A stretch of DNA of 64,000 nucleotides from Epiperipatus broadwayi (GCA_028023455.1 JAQFVV010000049.1:4191649-4255648); one strand, 5' to 3'; counted from the first letter of the stretch, positions 1 through 13,110 are shown. The notes: a model not told the origin generated them from the sequence alone. A program made the numbers and translations.

Positions 1-58
1 ATAAATGGTGCCCGCCACCTGGTTGAACAAATAAATGGTGCCCGCCACCTGGCCGGTA
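1..58. repeat. Two-copy 30-bp minisatellite, cut by window edge
   Basis: Two head-to-tail copies of a 30-bp unit start at 1 and 31. They share 22 leading bases (ataaatggtgcccgccacct plus gg) and then diverge. The unit is much richer in G+C than the surroundings. More copies may lie before base 1. The array sits just inside the hAT-like terminus that ends at 101, where subterminal tandem repeats are common. Confidence 0.8.
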
Positions 59-101
59 TTATAGAATGTGCTCTTAAGTGCAAAAAGGTTGGTGAGCCCT
101 G
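1..101. mobile_element. Terminus of a hAT-like DNA transposon (partial)
   Basis: Read on the minus strand from base 101 inward, the sequence begins CAGGGCTCACCAACCTTTTT, which matches the general form of hAT terminal inverted repeats (CAGNGNTC..CAACC followed by T-rich sequence). If so, the element ends at 101 and its 8-bp target duplication would be 102-109 (atatagaa). The other end lies outside the window, so neither the paired terminus nor the duplication can be checked here. No transposase sequence is visible. The call rests on one terminus only. Confidence 0.45.
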
Positions 102-531
102 ATATAGAATAATTTAAATAGGTTGTTGCAATCATGACAATTATGCAAACATTATTTTACTTCAACAATAAACCCAAAAGAAGATCTATTATTGGTTAAT
201 TGAGAAATCATATATGTCAATAAGTAGTAATTGATAATTTTCTGGCAACATCAAAAGCAAATGTTATCTCTGTTTACATTAATAAAATCTTATTCCTCTT
301 CCTCATTAGACTAACAATCCAAGGAAAATATTTAATTCAATATATATATATATATTAAATCATAAAAGCATGTAGCTAATTGATTATCAAATGAAAATAA
401 CATGATACCAGCAGTTTTAATCTGTTTTTATCAATTACTCTCACCAATAGTCTACTTGAGATCTTAAAATCTGATATAAAGTGGATTTATTTTTATTTTT
501 TTAGCATTGCCTTGACAAAAAATTGATATTT

Positions 532-1004
532 TTCTATTGTTTTATTCAGTTATTGATTGAACCTTGTAATATATTTAAAGAAATTGAACTCAAACTTTCA
601 AACTTCCCACAGCTATCCAATCCATCTTATACAACTGGTACACAGGATCACATACATATGAAAAAGATCAATGACCTTCAATATATGTATTTCATGCTGA
701 ACCCACACTCATCTGTTGATCCAGATCAGCATCTCTCATACATATATAAAAATCAGTGCTCAGTTTATATTAAGATAGCAAATCTTCAAACTTTAATAGA
801 CAAGCATTAATCTTCTCCACTCTCCAACTCTTCAGCCAACCATATTAAAAATCTGAGGATGGAATGCTCAAAGTCATTATTGATGCCAATATTATTGTCA
901 TACCCATGTTGATCTTAAGTCAATTTAACCCCTCACATGCAGAACCTTAATATGTCCATTTAATTATACAGAAGAGGGATGGGCAAAATACAGGCTGAGT
1001 ATGT
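532..1004 (+). repeat. Dispersed repeat family P, copy A
   Basis: This stretch is a diverged copy of a sequence that recurs at 31280-31720, 44335-44700, 44701-44890, 45003-45400 and 45475-45875. Shared blocks include the ctccaactcttca block near 820, gaatgctcaaagt near 862, and the gttgatcttaagtcaat block near 909. Short open frames inside it are not conserved between copies, so it appears to be noncoding. It runs straight into the palindrome at 1005-1097, which also belongs to this family. Confidence 0.75.
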
Positions 1005-1097
1005 AATATTTAAATACATATATATTGTTTATACTAAACTTAATGCAATTAGAATTACATTAAGTTTAGTATAGACAATATACATGTATTTAAATAT
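1005..1097. repeat. Palindromic end of family P (copy A)
   Basis: Arms 1005-1047 and 1054-1097 are near-perfect inverted complements around a six-base centre. Each contains actaaacttaatg or its complement, and an outer aatatttaaatac block. The same palindrome with a longer insert occurs at 31113-31274, so it is a defined terminus of the family rather than a chance hairpin. Confidence 0.85.
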
Positions 1098-1160
1098 TAT
1101 ATATATATATGTGTGTGTGTAAAATAAATAAAATGTCTGTTAATTAAAAACAAAATTGTA

Positions 1161-1758
1161 ATTATAAATGAAATAATAAATTTAACGGTTTACAAACTAT
1201 TATAAACAATCCTTAAAATTCGCAGAAGTACTTTCGGTGAATTTCTTCAACCTGCCTCAACTGCCATTAAATTCAAAATCAAAAGCGGAAGCAAACGTCA
1301 TCACTTCAAATTCCATGAAACTCGTATTTTAATGTTCGCAGCTTGTTGATTTATCAAATGCATTTTATTCCTATTTATAAGCGTGTAAAAAGTAAAAATA
1401 ATGATGATTTGATATCTCCTTCGGTTTTCTTTGATCATGAAAAAACATGTAAATATGGATTTAAATTTGATTTTGAAAATGTAAAAATTCTTCATGAAGA
1501 GAGAAACCATTGTAAAAGAAAAATTAAAGAGGCAATATTTATAAACAGGAATAAAATGCATTTGATAAATCGACAAGCTGCGAACGTTAAAATGCGAGAT
1601 TCGTGGAATTTGAAGTGATGATGTTTGCTTCCACTTTTGATTTTGAATTTAATGGCAGTTGAGGCAGGTTGAAGAAATTCACCAAAAGTACTTCTGCAGA
1701 TTTTAAGGATTGTTTATAATAGTTTGTAAACCGTTAAATTTATTATTTCATTTATAAT
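1161..1758 (+). mobile_element. Truncated Penelope-like element in inverted-repeat form
   Basis: Arms of about 218 bp (1161-1379 and 1541-1758) are inverted complements and flank about 160 bp of unique sequence. The unique part plus the right arm reads as the C-terminal part of a GIY-YIG endonuclease domain of the Penelope-like (PLE) type. PLEs are known to insert as partial head-to-head copies, which gives this hairpin layout. The reverse transcriptase is missing. Reading outward in each arm, ttgaagaaattcaccgaaag (left arm, minus strand) and its right-arm counterpart sit where PLE terminal repeats often carry hammerhead motifs, but no clear stem can be drawn. Confidence 0.7.
1380..1618 (+). 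pseudogene. PLE GIY-YIG endonuclease, C-terminal fragment
   Basis: An open frame ending at 1618 contains FDHEKT, then FKFDFENVKILHEERNHC and KRKIKEAIFINRNK, and finishes with a tryptophan-containing tail. This matches the C-terminal half of the GIY-YIG domain in Penelope-like retroelements: a His near the start, Asp-Phe/Asn-Val-Lys-Ile-Leu, Glu-Arg, then Arg-Lys-Ile-Lys-Glu. In the family this domain nicks DNA for target-primed reverse transcription. The GIY and YIG strands and the whole reverse transcriptase are absent, so the fragment cannot be functional. The 3' part of the frame lies within the right arm, and its inverted copy reads on the minus strand of the left arm. Confidence 0.7.
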
Positions 1759-1759
1759 A

Positions 1760-4327
1760 TATATATATATATAAATCATAGATATAATAAAATATCTTTA
1801 CTAACAACAAAATGATACATAACAATAGCTGTAATATAGTCATATAATCATCACAAATAAAAATAACAAAAAAGCTCTTTTCAGCAAATTTTAAATTTTT
1901 GCCCTTTTCAATATGGCTTAATTACAAAAATATATATATTTCATAGTAGCTTTTGTGAAAAACTATGTAGAATATTAAAATATACATTTAACTAATAATT
2001 AATGCAAAATAACATTTGCCTTCAATTTGATAAAGTTGTCACCATGGTATTGTTATAAAGATATAAAAAGATGTAAAAAATAATTACTAATCGTAGAAAG
2101 AAATAGAAAATGTGTTCTACACTTTCCTACAATACCTAATTTGTTTACATTCACAAAAATCTTTGCAACAACACCATAATAACACTTAATTGAAGGCAAA
2201 TATATACAAGGGTCTACCCAAAAAGTAACAAGAATCATTCTCTGGTTTATGCACTTGTTGTAGTATATGCTTCTGCTGTTACATATTTATTGCAGGTTCT
2301 CTTCTGCATCAATCTGCCAAATGGCATCACAATGTATAATTACAGAGCACATATTTTTTTTTGTAAAGTGCATTTTGCATATTTGGTGATTTTTATAATG
2401 ACTAAAAAGTTTGATTAATGTGAAATTCTGTTTTTGTTTTTAAAAAATGTAGGGACAGATTACAAGCAAGTTGATCTTGAAAAAAAAAAAAAAGTTTATG
2501 CATGGTTTAATTGAAATGTTAAATTCACCATATTCCTAAAAAAGCATAGTAAGTGAAGTCCAAATTCAAAACAATACTGATTACTTTTTTTGATGCAAAC
2601 ATTATTTTTCTCTCGGGTTTAGTTTATAATAGTCAGCCATTTTATCTGCAAGGATCGAAACATTTATATGATGTGGTAAAACATAAATGTTCCATTTTGT
2701 GGCAAAGAGAGGAGTGCAAACTTCACCCCAACTGAGTGTCATTTCTTAAAGCCTTGAATGTTAAACACTTTTTAATTAAATTCAGCAAGGCCCTGCTTAT
2801 CTATCAGCCACATTTATATAATCTTGCTTCATGCATTTTTTTTTAATTTCTCAAATGAAAAAAATGATTTTTTTTTTTTTTTATGAACTTAGAAATGGTG
2901 ATAAAAAATGACACAGGCATTAAAAGGCATCACTTTGTAAGTGTTGCTGGACTATTTTGAAAAATGAAATTGCATCAAATGGATAGTAATTTGAAAGGGA
3001 TTAAATTTATAACATTTAAAATCAAATAAATAATTTTTTATTATAAAATTCCAGTTATACATATCTTATTCTTTAGAATTTTTAAATAAATATATCTCTG
3101 TATCTATAATCTTAAAACCTTTGGTAGAGAAGTATTACATCCATCTGACATGTCTAAGGATAAGAATATGAGACAAGTAAATTTTTTTTTCATAGGAGAA
3201 TTTTTTTGCCAGCTAATTGTACACTAGCTAGTAAATTAATATCTAATCATCTTTATCTTGAAGTTAAAATAAGAATTGAAAACTTCTAAAGCTCTTACAC
3301 TAAATACTGCCTTTTCCTGCATGGTTTGTCTGTGAGAATTTAAGAGACTATTATTGACAATGAATTCATTATGGTTTTAACTTCTTTTTTATCTATTTAT
3401 AATCTCTGTATCTTTTACTTAGAGAACATGCACAATATTTTATTTCAATCATTATTTTCCATACACAAATATAGATGGTCCACTATGCTATTGAGTATGT
3501 ATATGCCTGAATTGTGTTATAAATACACAATCTTGATGAAATCTATTAAATTTTGAAGTGGCTTTGATTTCCTATAATTAAAATTTTCTGAATTTATTCT
3601 TCATTGTGAAGCAAAGATCTATAATAAAACAAATATATACATATTATAAACCCAAATTTGTGAAATCTTATGTAATGTAAAATATTTTTTTCTACCAGTA
3701 ACAATGTAACATCACATGATCTCAACTTAAACAATGCTTTTCCAGAACTAACTGCTTATTCCACTCCAGCACTGTCACATATTGTTAGCTTGCTGCTGGA
3801 TAGAGATTTAATAAACATTTCATTTAGAAAATGTTGATTACTCAAGATTGCATTAGGTGCCAGAAATAAAATGGAATAAAATAATTAGCTCTATATGAAT
3901 AATGAATTTATAACTGTTTTTTTTTATAATTACAATTATTACATTTTTCATAAAGTTATCAGATATAAATTTTTAATTGTATTTGTAAACTAATGGGATT
4001 TTTAATTTAAAAATAATATGGTTTAATTATTTTATTTTTTAAATCAAACCTTCTATTACTTTAATACTTCATGTCTTATCATCAATGTGATCAGTTAAAT
4101 ATTTAGCAACAGTATGTGACATTGGAAGAATTGTATTGAATCTTGCCCAAGCTAAAGATGCCTGGTAAGTTGAAATCAATCTTGAAAGCAGTGTCAGAAT
4201 TTTTCCAGTTTTTGCACCCATATGTTTGAAACTTAAGAGTCACTAATTGTAAATAAAAAAAATGAAAATTATCCTGCAAAAATATAAAAAAAAATTAGAG
4301 TGTATGTAATTTTTGTTTAGTTTAAAG
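1760..4327. other. AT-rich noncoding stretch
   Basis: Apart from short (AT)n and poly-T runs (for example near 1759 and 2870), I see no coding signal, RNA gene or recognisable element. Open frames are short and compositionally random. Confidence 0.55.
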
Positions 4328-4870
4328 TAGTGGGGTACAACCTATTAGTCACAACTCATGACACACACAAAAATTGTTCAGGACATAAAATTTTAAAAAA
4401 ATTCTTTTAAATTTTATTAATATTTACTAGGGCTGTAACCTCAAGAATATGCACGTAAAAATGCGATAGTAGGGACCTCTACAGGTCTTAACCACAAACT
4501 TACATTTTGGAAAAAAAATAGGGAACCCTTCTTTACTTCAACCTACTTTATTTTTTGAAATAATTTAATTTTTAAAAATAGATAAAATTCACATGAAAAT
4601 AAAATGTTTATATATATATCATAATTTTTTTTTTGTAATTATATAACGTTTCAAAAACTTCACTTCAAATTACAAATGCTTATGATTAAAGTATGAGAAA
4701 ATATAATTTTTTATATTAGTTAAAACTACTATCTCTTTATTATAAATGTTGTTATATATTCATAATTTAGACATGATAAATTAATAATTTTAATATGAAA
4801 TTTTTGTCTGAGGAAGGTGATTGAAAGTGTGAAAAGGGGCTCACAAGTGTAAAAAGCTTGCAGACCACTG
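4328..4870. mobile_element. Candidate 543-bp hAT miniature element
   Basis: The right end, read inward on the minus strand, is CAGTGGTCTGCAAGCTTTTT, a typical hAT terminus. The left end, TAGTGGGGTACAACC, is a degraded partner. The 8 bp outside each end are gtttaaag (4320-4327) and atttaaag (4871-4878), matching at 7 of 8 positions, which fits a decayed hAT target duplication. No transposase is present, so it would be a non-autonomous copy. It contains the dispersed repeat at 4431-4551. Confidence 0.55.
4431..4551 (+). repeat. Dispersed 121-bp repeat, copy 1
   Basis: From ggctgtaacctc through gcgatagtagggacctctac to cttcaacctacttt, this stretch closely matches 40426-40546 in the same orientation with a few indels. 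It is strikingly more conserved than its surroundings. I cannot assign it to a family; it may be a SINE fragment or part of a DNA element. Confidence 0.85.
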
Positions 4871-4878
4871 ATTTAAAG

Positions 4879-7800
4879 TACACATTTTATATTAAATGAA
4901 ATCAATATCAAGTATAATTAATAAGTATTCATTAGTTGAAAAGTGACTGTGGTCAATAGATACTTACTGAATGCATGTAAATAAATTCTTTTGTTATTTC
5001 AACATATTCAGCAATCATGTCTAATAATGCGAAAGTTCAATTCGTGACCGATATATAATATAGTAGAATAATTTAATTTTTTTTTTCTTTACCAATGATT
5101 GTATAAGTATTTATTTAATGACTTTATGCTTTTTTAATAAGCTCACGCCCTAACCCTTTTTTTTTTTTTAAAGAGAGTCAAAGATTTTTTAAACTTTATT
5201 TTGATAATAACTATGCAGAGCAAAATGATTCATTCAAAAACAAATAGTAAAATTAATGAAAAAAATCAATATTAAAGACATTAAAATTTCATATCTTCAC
5301 ACCTTGTCAGCTATTTTTCGTATGAACAAAAGAAACAAAATGGATTTCTCCTTCTCACGTTCTAAAGCCTTATTCTGTTTTACCGTTTTAATAACGACAA
5401 GAGTGTCACAAAATCTCATAGAAAAGTTATTTTCAAAAAAAAAATTATCACATGATTACAAAGGGCTTTTGCAATTTCAGCACTTTAGTGTTTACAAAGC
5501 TGACAATGCAAAATTCAAAGATTTTCATAAAATAAAAATCTGAATTATTTGCAGATTGATTGTATGAACGTGAAAAATTCTGTATTTATTTTAATAAAAA
5601 CAATTTGTTCTTGAATATCTTAAGTTTATTTATTATATAAATCCATTAACTCACATTTGCACTTCGAATGTATATTTATATTTTAAATGCAGTTTATCCT
5701 AAACTTATATAAATATATATATGTAGTGTGTGAGAGGTTGGTCTACCTTCTGGGATGATGAATGATTATGAGAGGATTGAGCGATAAATCAAAGATCCAC
5801 TCATAAAAACAAAAAAACTTGTAAATATATATAATCCAAGCATTTGAAAGAGATTAGGCAAACACAATATAGGGAATAAATGAGATATTAAAATTAATAA
5901 TAATCAAATGGTGACTGTTTAGGGGCTTGATTATACGATGTTCAAAAACCATGAATTCTTAAACTTTCAAATGTGTCACGTGATCACTGCCTAAAACGCA
6001 GTTATATAAGGAATGTTTTCTGTAATAATATGAAAAATTATTGATAAGAAAATACGACTAAACTTAAAAAACTCCTTCATTCTGCAGTAGATCAATGCTG
6101 CTTGACAATTATGTATATAAGTATGTGGATTAAATTTTTAAAACTGATAAATTTTCTAGTTAAATTAGATTTATGATTCTAAATAATAGATGTGGTTATT
6201 ATTGGTGTTTTTGTGTGACTGCTTGATATCACACTTTATCATATTTTATTTATTTATATTTTAACAGTTGCTTTTCTATTTTATCCTTTATCAATAATAA
6301 TATTCTCAACTCAATTTGTTTTGGAAACTCCATTCTTCTTTCATAATTGATTAATATCTATTCTGTGGAATCTTTTTCTTTAATTTATTACTCATTTTTA
6401 CAATGAGTTTTTATTTTTGTGTAATTTTATCAGTTATTTTAGTTCTTTACATATATAAGTAATTTTCAGTCTGAATTATGAACAGGATAATTAAATGTGC
6501 ACACAAACATGTTGAAAAAAGACAGAAAAAGATAAGCACATCACTTTACTAGTATATTAATTTTTTTAAATGCCTTTATTTGAATTCAGTTTATTGTTTA
6601 CACAGTCTATTTGTCTCTTTATTCGATTACTTATTAAAAACCATTACTGGTCTATTTATTTATAGTTATAATAACATAATATTAAATTAAAAAATCACTT
6701 TCCTAAAAAGAAGGGTCCAATTTATGGAAATAGCCTATCAAAAAGATTTGCAAGAGAAAAATGTTAGAAACAACTTACATATGTAATATTTAAGTGTTAT
6801 TAAAATCCTATCCCAAAGGCATGCAACTCTAACTAGGCAATAGAAATATTGAGTAGCTCAGCAATACCAACCTGTTGTTCTAATGTGAATTATTTATTAA
6901 ATAATGAAATCTTATTTTGCTTTATTATTTTTATAATGTCTAGCATAGCATAAAATCTCACATCACAGGAAAGGCAAGATTTTCATATTTTTTTAGTTTT
7001 TAGTCTTTACAAAAGTTTGCACTGCTAACTTAACCACAGAACAACATGCAGGCTGGATTTTTAATGTTTGTCTTCAAGAATTAATCTGTCAATCCTAAAT
7101 TTTTTGAGATTATCATGATCTCCAATGAGTTTAGTAATATGGAATTAGGCATATATTTAGAGTTATCATAAACTAATGATTAACTAATTGACAGAAAAAA
7201 ACTGAAGTTTAAAACTTTAAAATGCATCATATATTTATTTATACATTCTTAACAATCTTCAAATTTTGAAAAATAATTAAATGTAATTAAATGCATTCAC
7301 TATTACAACAATATTATTAATAGCATACTTGCTTACAATTTAAAATAATAATCATTACATAGAAAAACCATGTTTTACACAACATTTAAGAACAATTATA
7401 TCTCCCCCCCTTATTCATTCATTTTTTATATTTTATGTATTGTAATCTTGGGCTTTGCCAGCGAAGCTAGATTTTTAGTCATTTAAAGTATTTAAGTGTA
7501 TATAAAAAAAAAAAATTGAAAAATTTTCATTAAGTTAACTTTATTACAGTTTCATAAGTATATGCCAATTTAAATTATTAATTATTTAAAGTATTTTGTA
7601 AATCCTAAACATAATTGAAGTCCATTTTAATATTTTACTGTATTAATTTAAACTTGCCTATGGTTAAACTAATTTTAAGTGTTTAACCCAAAGATGTAGT
7701 TTCTGTTCAGCAAAAAGTTAATACTAAAAGATCCAGATTGCTTTAATATAATCTTTTGGTATCTTAAATTTTGTTGTTTATATAGTAATTAGGACTCATT

Positions 7801-10800
7801 TTAATATCAGATGTAAAAATTGAATTTTCGTATTTATAATAAAATATTTAATTTAAATTAACTATAAACAATAGTATATTCATAAGCTAATATTAAGTTT
7901 TAATAGAAAAAGAAAAAGATAGATTAGTTAACTCAAAAGAGAAAAAAATGGCTTATTACTATTTAAAAGAGTCGTTAATTTCCAATTGAAATAACTTCAG
8001 TATAGATGTGTGCTTACATTTATTAATTTCAGTTTACACTTTATTGTTTTATAATGTTGAACATCATTTCAAGTATCCATAATTTAACTAAGATATTAAA
8101 TTGAGCAATAGTGAATTTCTGATTTATTTATTTAATATATTTTGGAAATAGTTATAAAGAAGAATGTAATATATTTTTTTAAAATAATATATTTTCTTCC
8201 ATTGTTATTTATTTTATTTTTACTATAAATAACTTTATTCTTTAAAAATGATTATCTCAAACAGTATGTGTTAATTAAAACATCTGAAAAATATGTAAAT
8301 GAGTTTATTTTTAGCTTAACTTCACAGCTACTAAATTAACCTTTAACCTTAAGATAGGAAAATTAAAAGGAAGTTGTAAAAAAAAAAAAACATTTTTCTG
8401 TCAATCAAAAAAAGTGGCATGGTTAGGTATATAAAAAGCTCCACACATGCACACTGAACATCTGAACTAGAGAAATACAAGAACAATTAAACCTCTAGCA
8501 GAAACAGCTATACAAAGGAGAAAGAAATTTCAAAATTTTTTAACTATAGAATCAATTATAGTGATAATGTTTTTTTTTTTATATTTATTTTAAGGTAACA
8601 TTAATCCTTAACAATTTTAAATTCAGATACCAAAGTTTTAAACCAAAGTCACTGGAAATCCACAAGTTAATATTATTTAAGAAGAAAAGCAAAGAACTGA
8701 AAATGTTAAACAATTTCTCATTCATAATAAATAAGATATGTCTATTGGAAACTAGCATATCATGAAAATTATCTATGGTTTGTATTGCTCACATGAGAAT
8801 TATTCATTATTTTATATATTTCATAGTTGCAGTGAACTTTCTTAGTAAATAAAATCTCTGGAAGCTCATTTTTGCAATATTTATAACAGCATATAATATT
8901 TAAATGCATCTTTGACTCATTAAATTGAGAGAAAAATAACTGTTAAGAGCTTTCAAAATGCTTTATTTTGATATATTTTAAAAATTGTTTCAATAAACAG
9001 TTCCTGTTAAATGAATTTATTTTTATAAATAAACTATTAATTCGAAGTTTGAACTACTCATGTTAAAATTTAAAGTGACATTTTAATTACTTTTAATAAG
9101 CAGTCATTTGTGACTGTTGCTGATGAAAAAAAATTTTTAAATCATTTGTTTATACTTGTGTTATATTTTAAAATAGGTTTGAATAAGAGAAAATATTTTA
9201 AATTTACTCTTATCTTATAAAGACACTGCTTTTATATTCCTAAAAGATTATAGTTAAAAATTAAATATCATTAATGTTTAATGAAATTTCCTCTATTAAA
9301 TACTCTATGAATATTATGTTTATGATTTTTATTAATAATATTGCAAAATATGAATATGTGAATCTGCTCTTTCTTTTTTCTCACTTTAGAGAGAAGAAGT
9401 ATTTGCTCTTGGACTTCTATATTGATTGTAGTTTTTAATAAATGAAAAAAAACAGCTTATTGTTGTAATATACATTATTGGAACTGAACTTATTGATATG
9501 TAAAATAAAATGGTCATTATAAATGTACTGGTGTGCATTACCATTTAAGGAAATCTTCTACAAAAACTTTCAATGCTGTACATTTATCCAGATTGTTCCT
9601 CCTTCCAATAAATGGAGAAGTATTATCTGCTTGTTAAAACTGTCTTCTGGCAAATTGTGAAGTTTCCAAAACAAAGAACTTTAATATTTTTAAAACTTTA
9701 ATAGGTTATAATTTAGAATTATAATTTTGTGTATTTATAATTTATTGCTTGCTTACTTTATGTATTCTTGCTGGGTATATTTTTTTGCATTATGGTTTAA
9801 GGTAATTTTCAGAAGTTCACACAATATTAAATAGTTTATATGCTAGATAATGATTTTGGTATTATATCATTTTAAGAGTAGTGTTTTGTTCCCTGTTATG
9901 AGTAATTTGTCTATTTTAGTAGATATTTATATGCAAATCATGGAAAGATTATATATATTCTTACTCTTATTTATTTAAGGCTACAATTTATTAAGTCAGA
10001 TTTGGCAAATTAATTATCGTATTACTTTTACCATCAATTAATAATTATTATATTTATTAAGATATTAGAATTAGTTTCTCTCTTGTGAATTTTTTATAAG
10101 CTTATTTTGCCAATTTATATTTTCCTTGATGATATGTATTTAGATAGCCATAAATTTTATAAAGAGACATGAGCCTGGTATCTTTTGTCATTGATATTTT
10201 CTTTGAATGGATATATTTTTATATTTCATGCTTATATAAATACTTTGTTTTAAGCATCCTTTATTGTTCCAAGCATTTGTGATGGAACATTCCTACCTTT
10301 TTTATATGTTCAGAGACAAAGTCCTGGTATATTTATTTGCCATCAGAATGTAGGTGTGTATTTTGGGTTCATACCATGACTAAGTCCAATTGAATTTATT
10401 TTTTTTCCCTTGGAAGTATCATCTTTTGTATTACAGATGCATATGGTATATTATATGTCTTTATTGTGGCATTGATATGGTTTTTTGTTCTTAGAGAGTA
10501 TCATACTTTGTTCTGGTGCACTTTTGACTATTCTTAGTGTAAATAGAGATTGTCCCAATATATAAATCTGTTTTGCTGTGCTTTGCCAGCACTACATGAG
10601 ATAAAACTAATAATTTATTCAAAATTTTCAAAATTATATTTCTTGTCCTAAATAAGAAATATACATCATCATCATCATTATCCAGTAGCAAGTTATCACT
10701 GGATTGGTAGGACATAAATAATAGTTTGATTTTCTCACTATTTGGAACAAGGTTATGGAGTTATTGTATGCTGAATGTTGAACTTCTTGAAATAATTCAC

Positions 10801-11639
10801 AGGTTAAATAAAACTTTCATCTGTTAGAAAGCTGTAGAATTCTTAAAATAATGTATAAGTTAGAAACATTTTACAAATTAAAAAAGTACAGAATTGGTGA
10901 AATAATATTTATATTAATAAAATTTATCATTTAGAAAGAAAGAAAAGTTTTTTGGCAATAATAATACCAACAGTAACTTCAGTTTTATTAATTAAGAAAA
11001 GTGAAACCTTTTGTAGCAATATCTGTATTCATGAGAAGTACATTAGCTCATTAAAACAAACAATATTTGATGAACATTTAAATCATTAATTTAACTTATA
11101 TTATTTTTTCTATAAATTAAGCTATAAGATTTGGAAAGTTTATTTCTCTAATGGGCAAAATGCATTGTATTATTTTTAAAACAGCACTCTTAAATTTTGT
11201 AGATTTCCTATAATGTTATTGTTAAATTGCTTATTGGAAATAAGTGTTATATTTTATTGTTAAATGTTGTTTTAAAATCTTACTAATATCTTATTCATAA
11301 ATTATTTATGCAGAAATCTAAACATTGCATAACTCATAATGCAATTATATTTTATTCTGATTATTCAAGGTACAATCACATAAATTAAAAATAATAAATC
11401 ACTTAATTTTAATGATTGACGGATGCTGAGAATGCATTTAATGAATAAAATATTTATCCATTTCTTAAGATTTTATTGATCGCTATAATTTAACTGCAAT
11501 TATTTAAAAGAAGACTTATCTTATAATAGAATATTTTCTGCTTCATTTAATAAATATTGATTTAGGTTGTTAATGGAATATTCTGAATGGACATAAAATC
11601 TCTTTTCCACTATTTGTATTTAAAGGTTATCCTAGAAGA
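4879..11639. other. Long AT-rich stretch without recognisable genes
   Basis: About 6.8 kb of A+T-rich DNA. I see poly-A/T runs and short (AT)n tracts, but no reverse transcriptase motif, tRNA-like sequence, exon-like block or long inverted repeat. Open frames such as 5256-5543 have no domain-like features. Very old elements could be hidden. Confidence 0.5.
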
Positions 11640-11705
11640 TTGTTATATTTTTCAAAATTAAGAGTTTTTATGTATTTTATTCAATTAAAATATTTTTCTA
11701 TTAAA

Positions 11706-11731
11706 ATTCATCATCATCGTCGTCGTCGTCG

Positions 11732-11762
<31 letters not shown>

Positions 11763-11786
11763 TATTATTATTATTATTATTATTAT
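11706..11786. repeat. Compound (CAT)n(CGT)n(CAT)n(TTA)n microsatellite
   Basis: The array passes from cat through cgt to cat and then tta units. Each block shift is a whole-unit substitution that then expanded. It sits at the 3' end of the minus-strand LINE remnant and was probably seeded by that element's simple tail. Confidence 0.9.
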
Positions 11787-13110
11787 GTTTCAACAATAAT
11801 CTTTATTAATCATTTGGGTTACATGGCATTACATAACATTGATTGTAAGGGTTACAGGTGCAATCATGTTGTACAGGTTAATTTCAAGGGTTACAATAAT
11901 CAGGTTTCAAAAGTATATTTTTTTTAAAAAATGTTAATTTAATCACTAAAGTCTCAAAAACAGTTCAATATAAAACTCAATTTTATAGATAAATAGATAG
12001 ATATGACTAAAGATTATAAAATCTTACATAATATTGAAAGTTATTTATAGTCACTAACTTAATCTTTATTACTGTTCTTTTAATTGTTAATATTGTAGTA
12101 TACTAGGGAGATAACATAATTTATGTAACATAAAGCTATGGGTGCTGTACAAAGTACAAAATTCAGAGTAAAATTATATATGGTGACAGCCTGGTAGATT
12201 GCAATAGATGTGGAGCATATTCTGTAGTTTGATGGTTAATTGAGTTGAAGGTATTTTATTAAGGTGAGTTGGTTATTGTTGAATTATGATCTATTATAGA
12301 TTGGATGTTTGTTTTAGTAGTGATGAGATGGACAACAAAAATATCTGGTGGTGCATTATTGTTGTCCCAGGCCTTGATTTGTTGGAGCTTATTGATGAAT
12401 GTAGCTGGATGTCTTCAGGTGATGTTGCCTATGGTGAAGGCATACAGAATGAAAGTTGTTGCAGCTGCTGTAGGAGAGTTATCCTCTGATAGGATTGAAT
12501 TAGCTGTTGTATAGATGCAACTGGTCATCTGGTATGTATTTAGCATAATAGTCCTAATTTGGTTGAGGGCTTGCCACTACTGAAAATGATGTTGAGTTTC
12601 CTTTGCTACAGTACATAAGGTTCAGAATGGATTTATATTTTTATATAGATAGTGATACTGGAAAAAATGTGATGTTGGCAATGCATGCAGGTTAAGATGA
12701 ACTAGGAAATCAAAAAGTTTAGGCTCCAAGGAGCATTTTTTAAAGAAGCAGAATAGCTGGTGGTTATTGATACCAAGCATGGAAAAAGAAAAATCTTTGT
12801 TGGCTTCAGGATATAATATAGCGCATGTTTGCCAGTATGTGTATTTATTAGACATTGGGTATGTTGATTTATGGGTTGCTGATAGAATTGATTGGTAAAG
12901 TATGGTGAGAAATGAAGTTGGTTGATAAAGGGAGAGGTCTATCAGTATGGATTAATTGTAACAGCAATCATAGTGCTGGGAATTTTTGAACAATTTATGC
13001 AATTGAATTTATGGCTTTTTGGATATTGAACACTTAGATCCTATGGAGGCCCAGACCATTATTAATGGATGGGCAACTAAGTCTTATAGCTGGGATTGAA
13101 ACTGTCTTCC
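11706..13110 (-). pseudogene. Decayed LINE 3' region with microsatellite tail
   Basis: Read on the minus strand, this block has higher G+C than its flanks. It ends with a polyadenylation-like sequence (taataaagattattg, near 11796-11810 by its complement), then tgttgaaacataat and an (AAT)n/(ATG)n tail at 11706-11786. Its minus strand includes fragments such as NNNAPPDIFVVHLITTKT, which look protein-like but are broken by stops. The same tail arrangement recurs at 46500-47500. I infer a non-LTR retrotransposon 3' end, clade unknown. Confidence 0.4.

Noticed and set aside
5256-5543. 95-codon open frame
   Set aside because: Lys/Ser/Phe-rich background composition, no domain, no splice or promoter context.
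12286-12514. Two overlapping + frames with Cys and Trp
   Set aside because: They are antisense to the decayed LINE region; the minus strand carries the more protein-like text.
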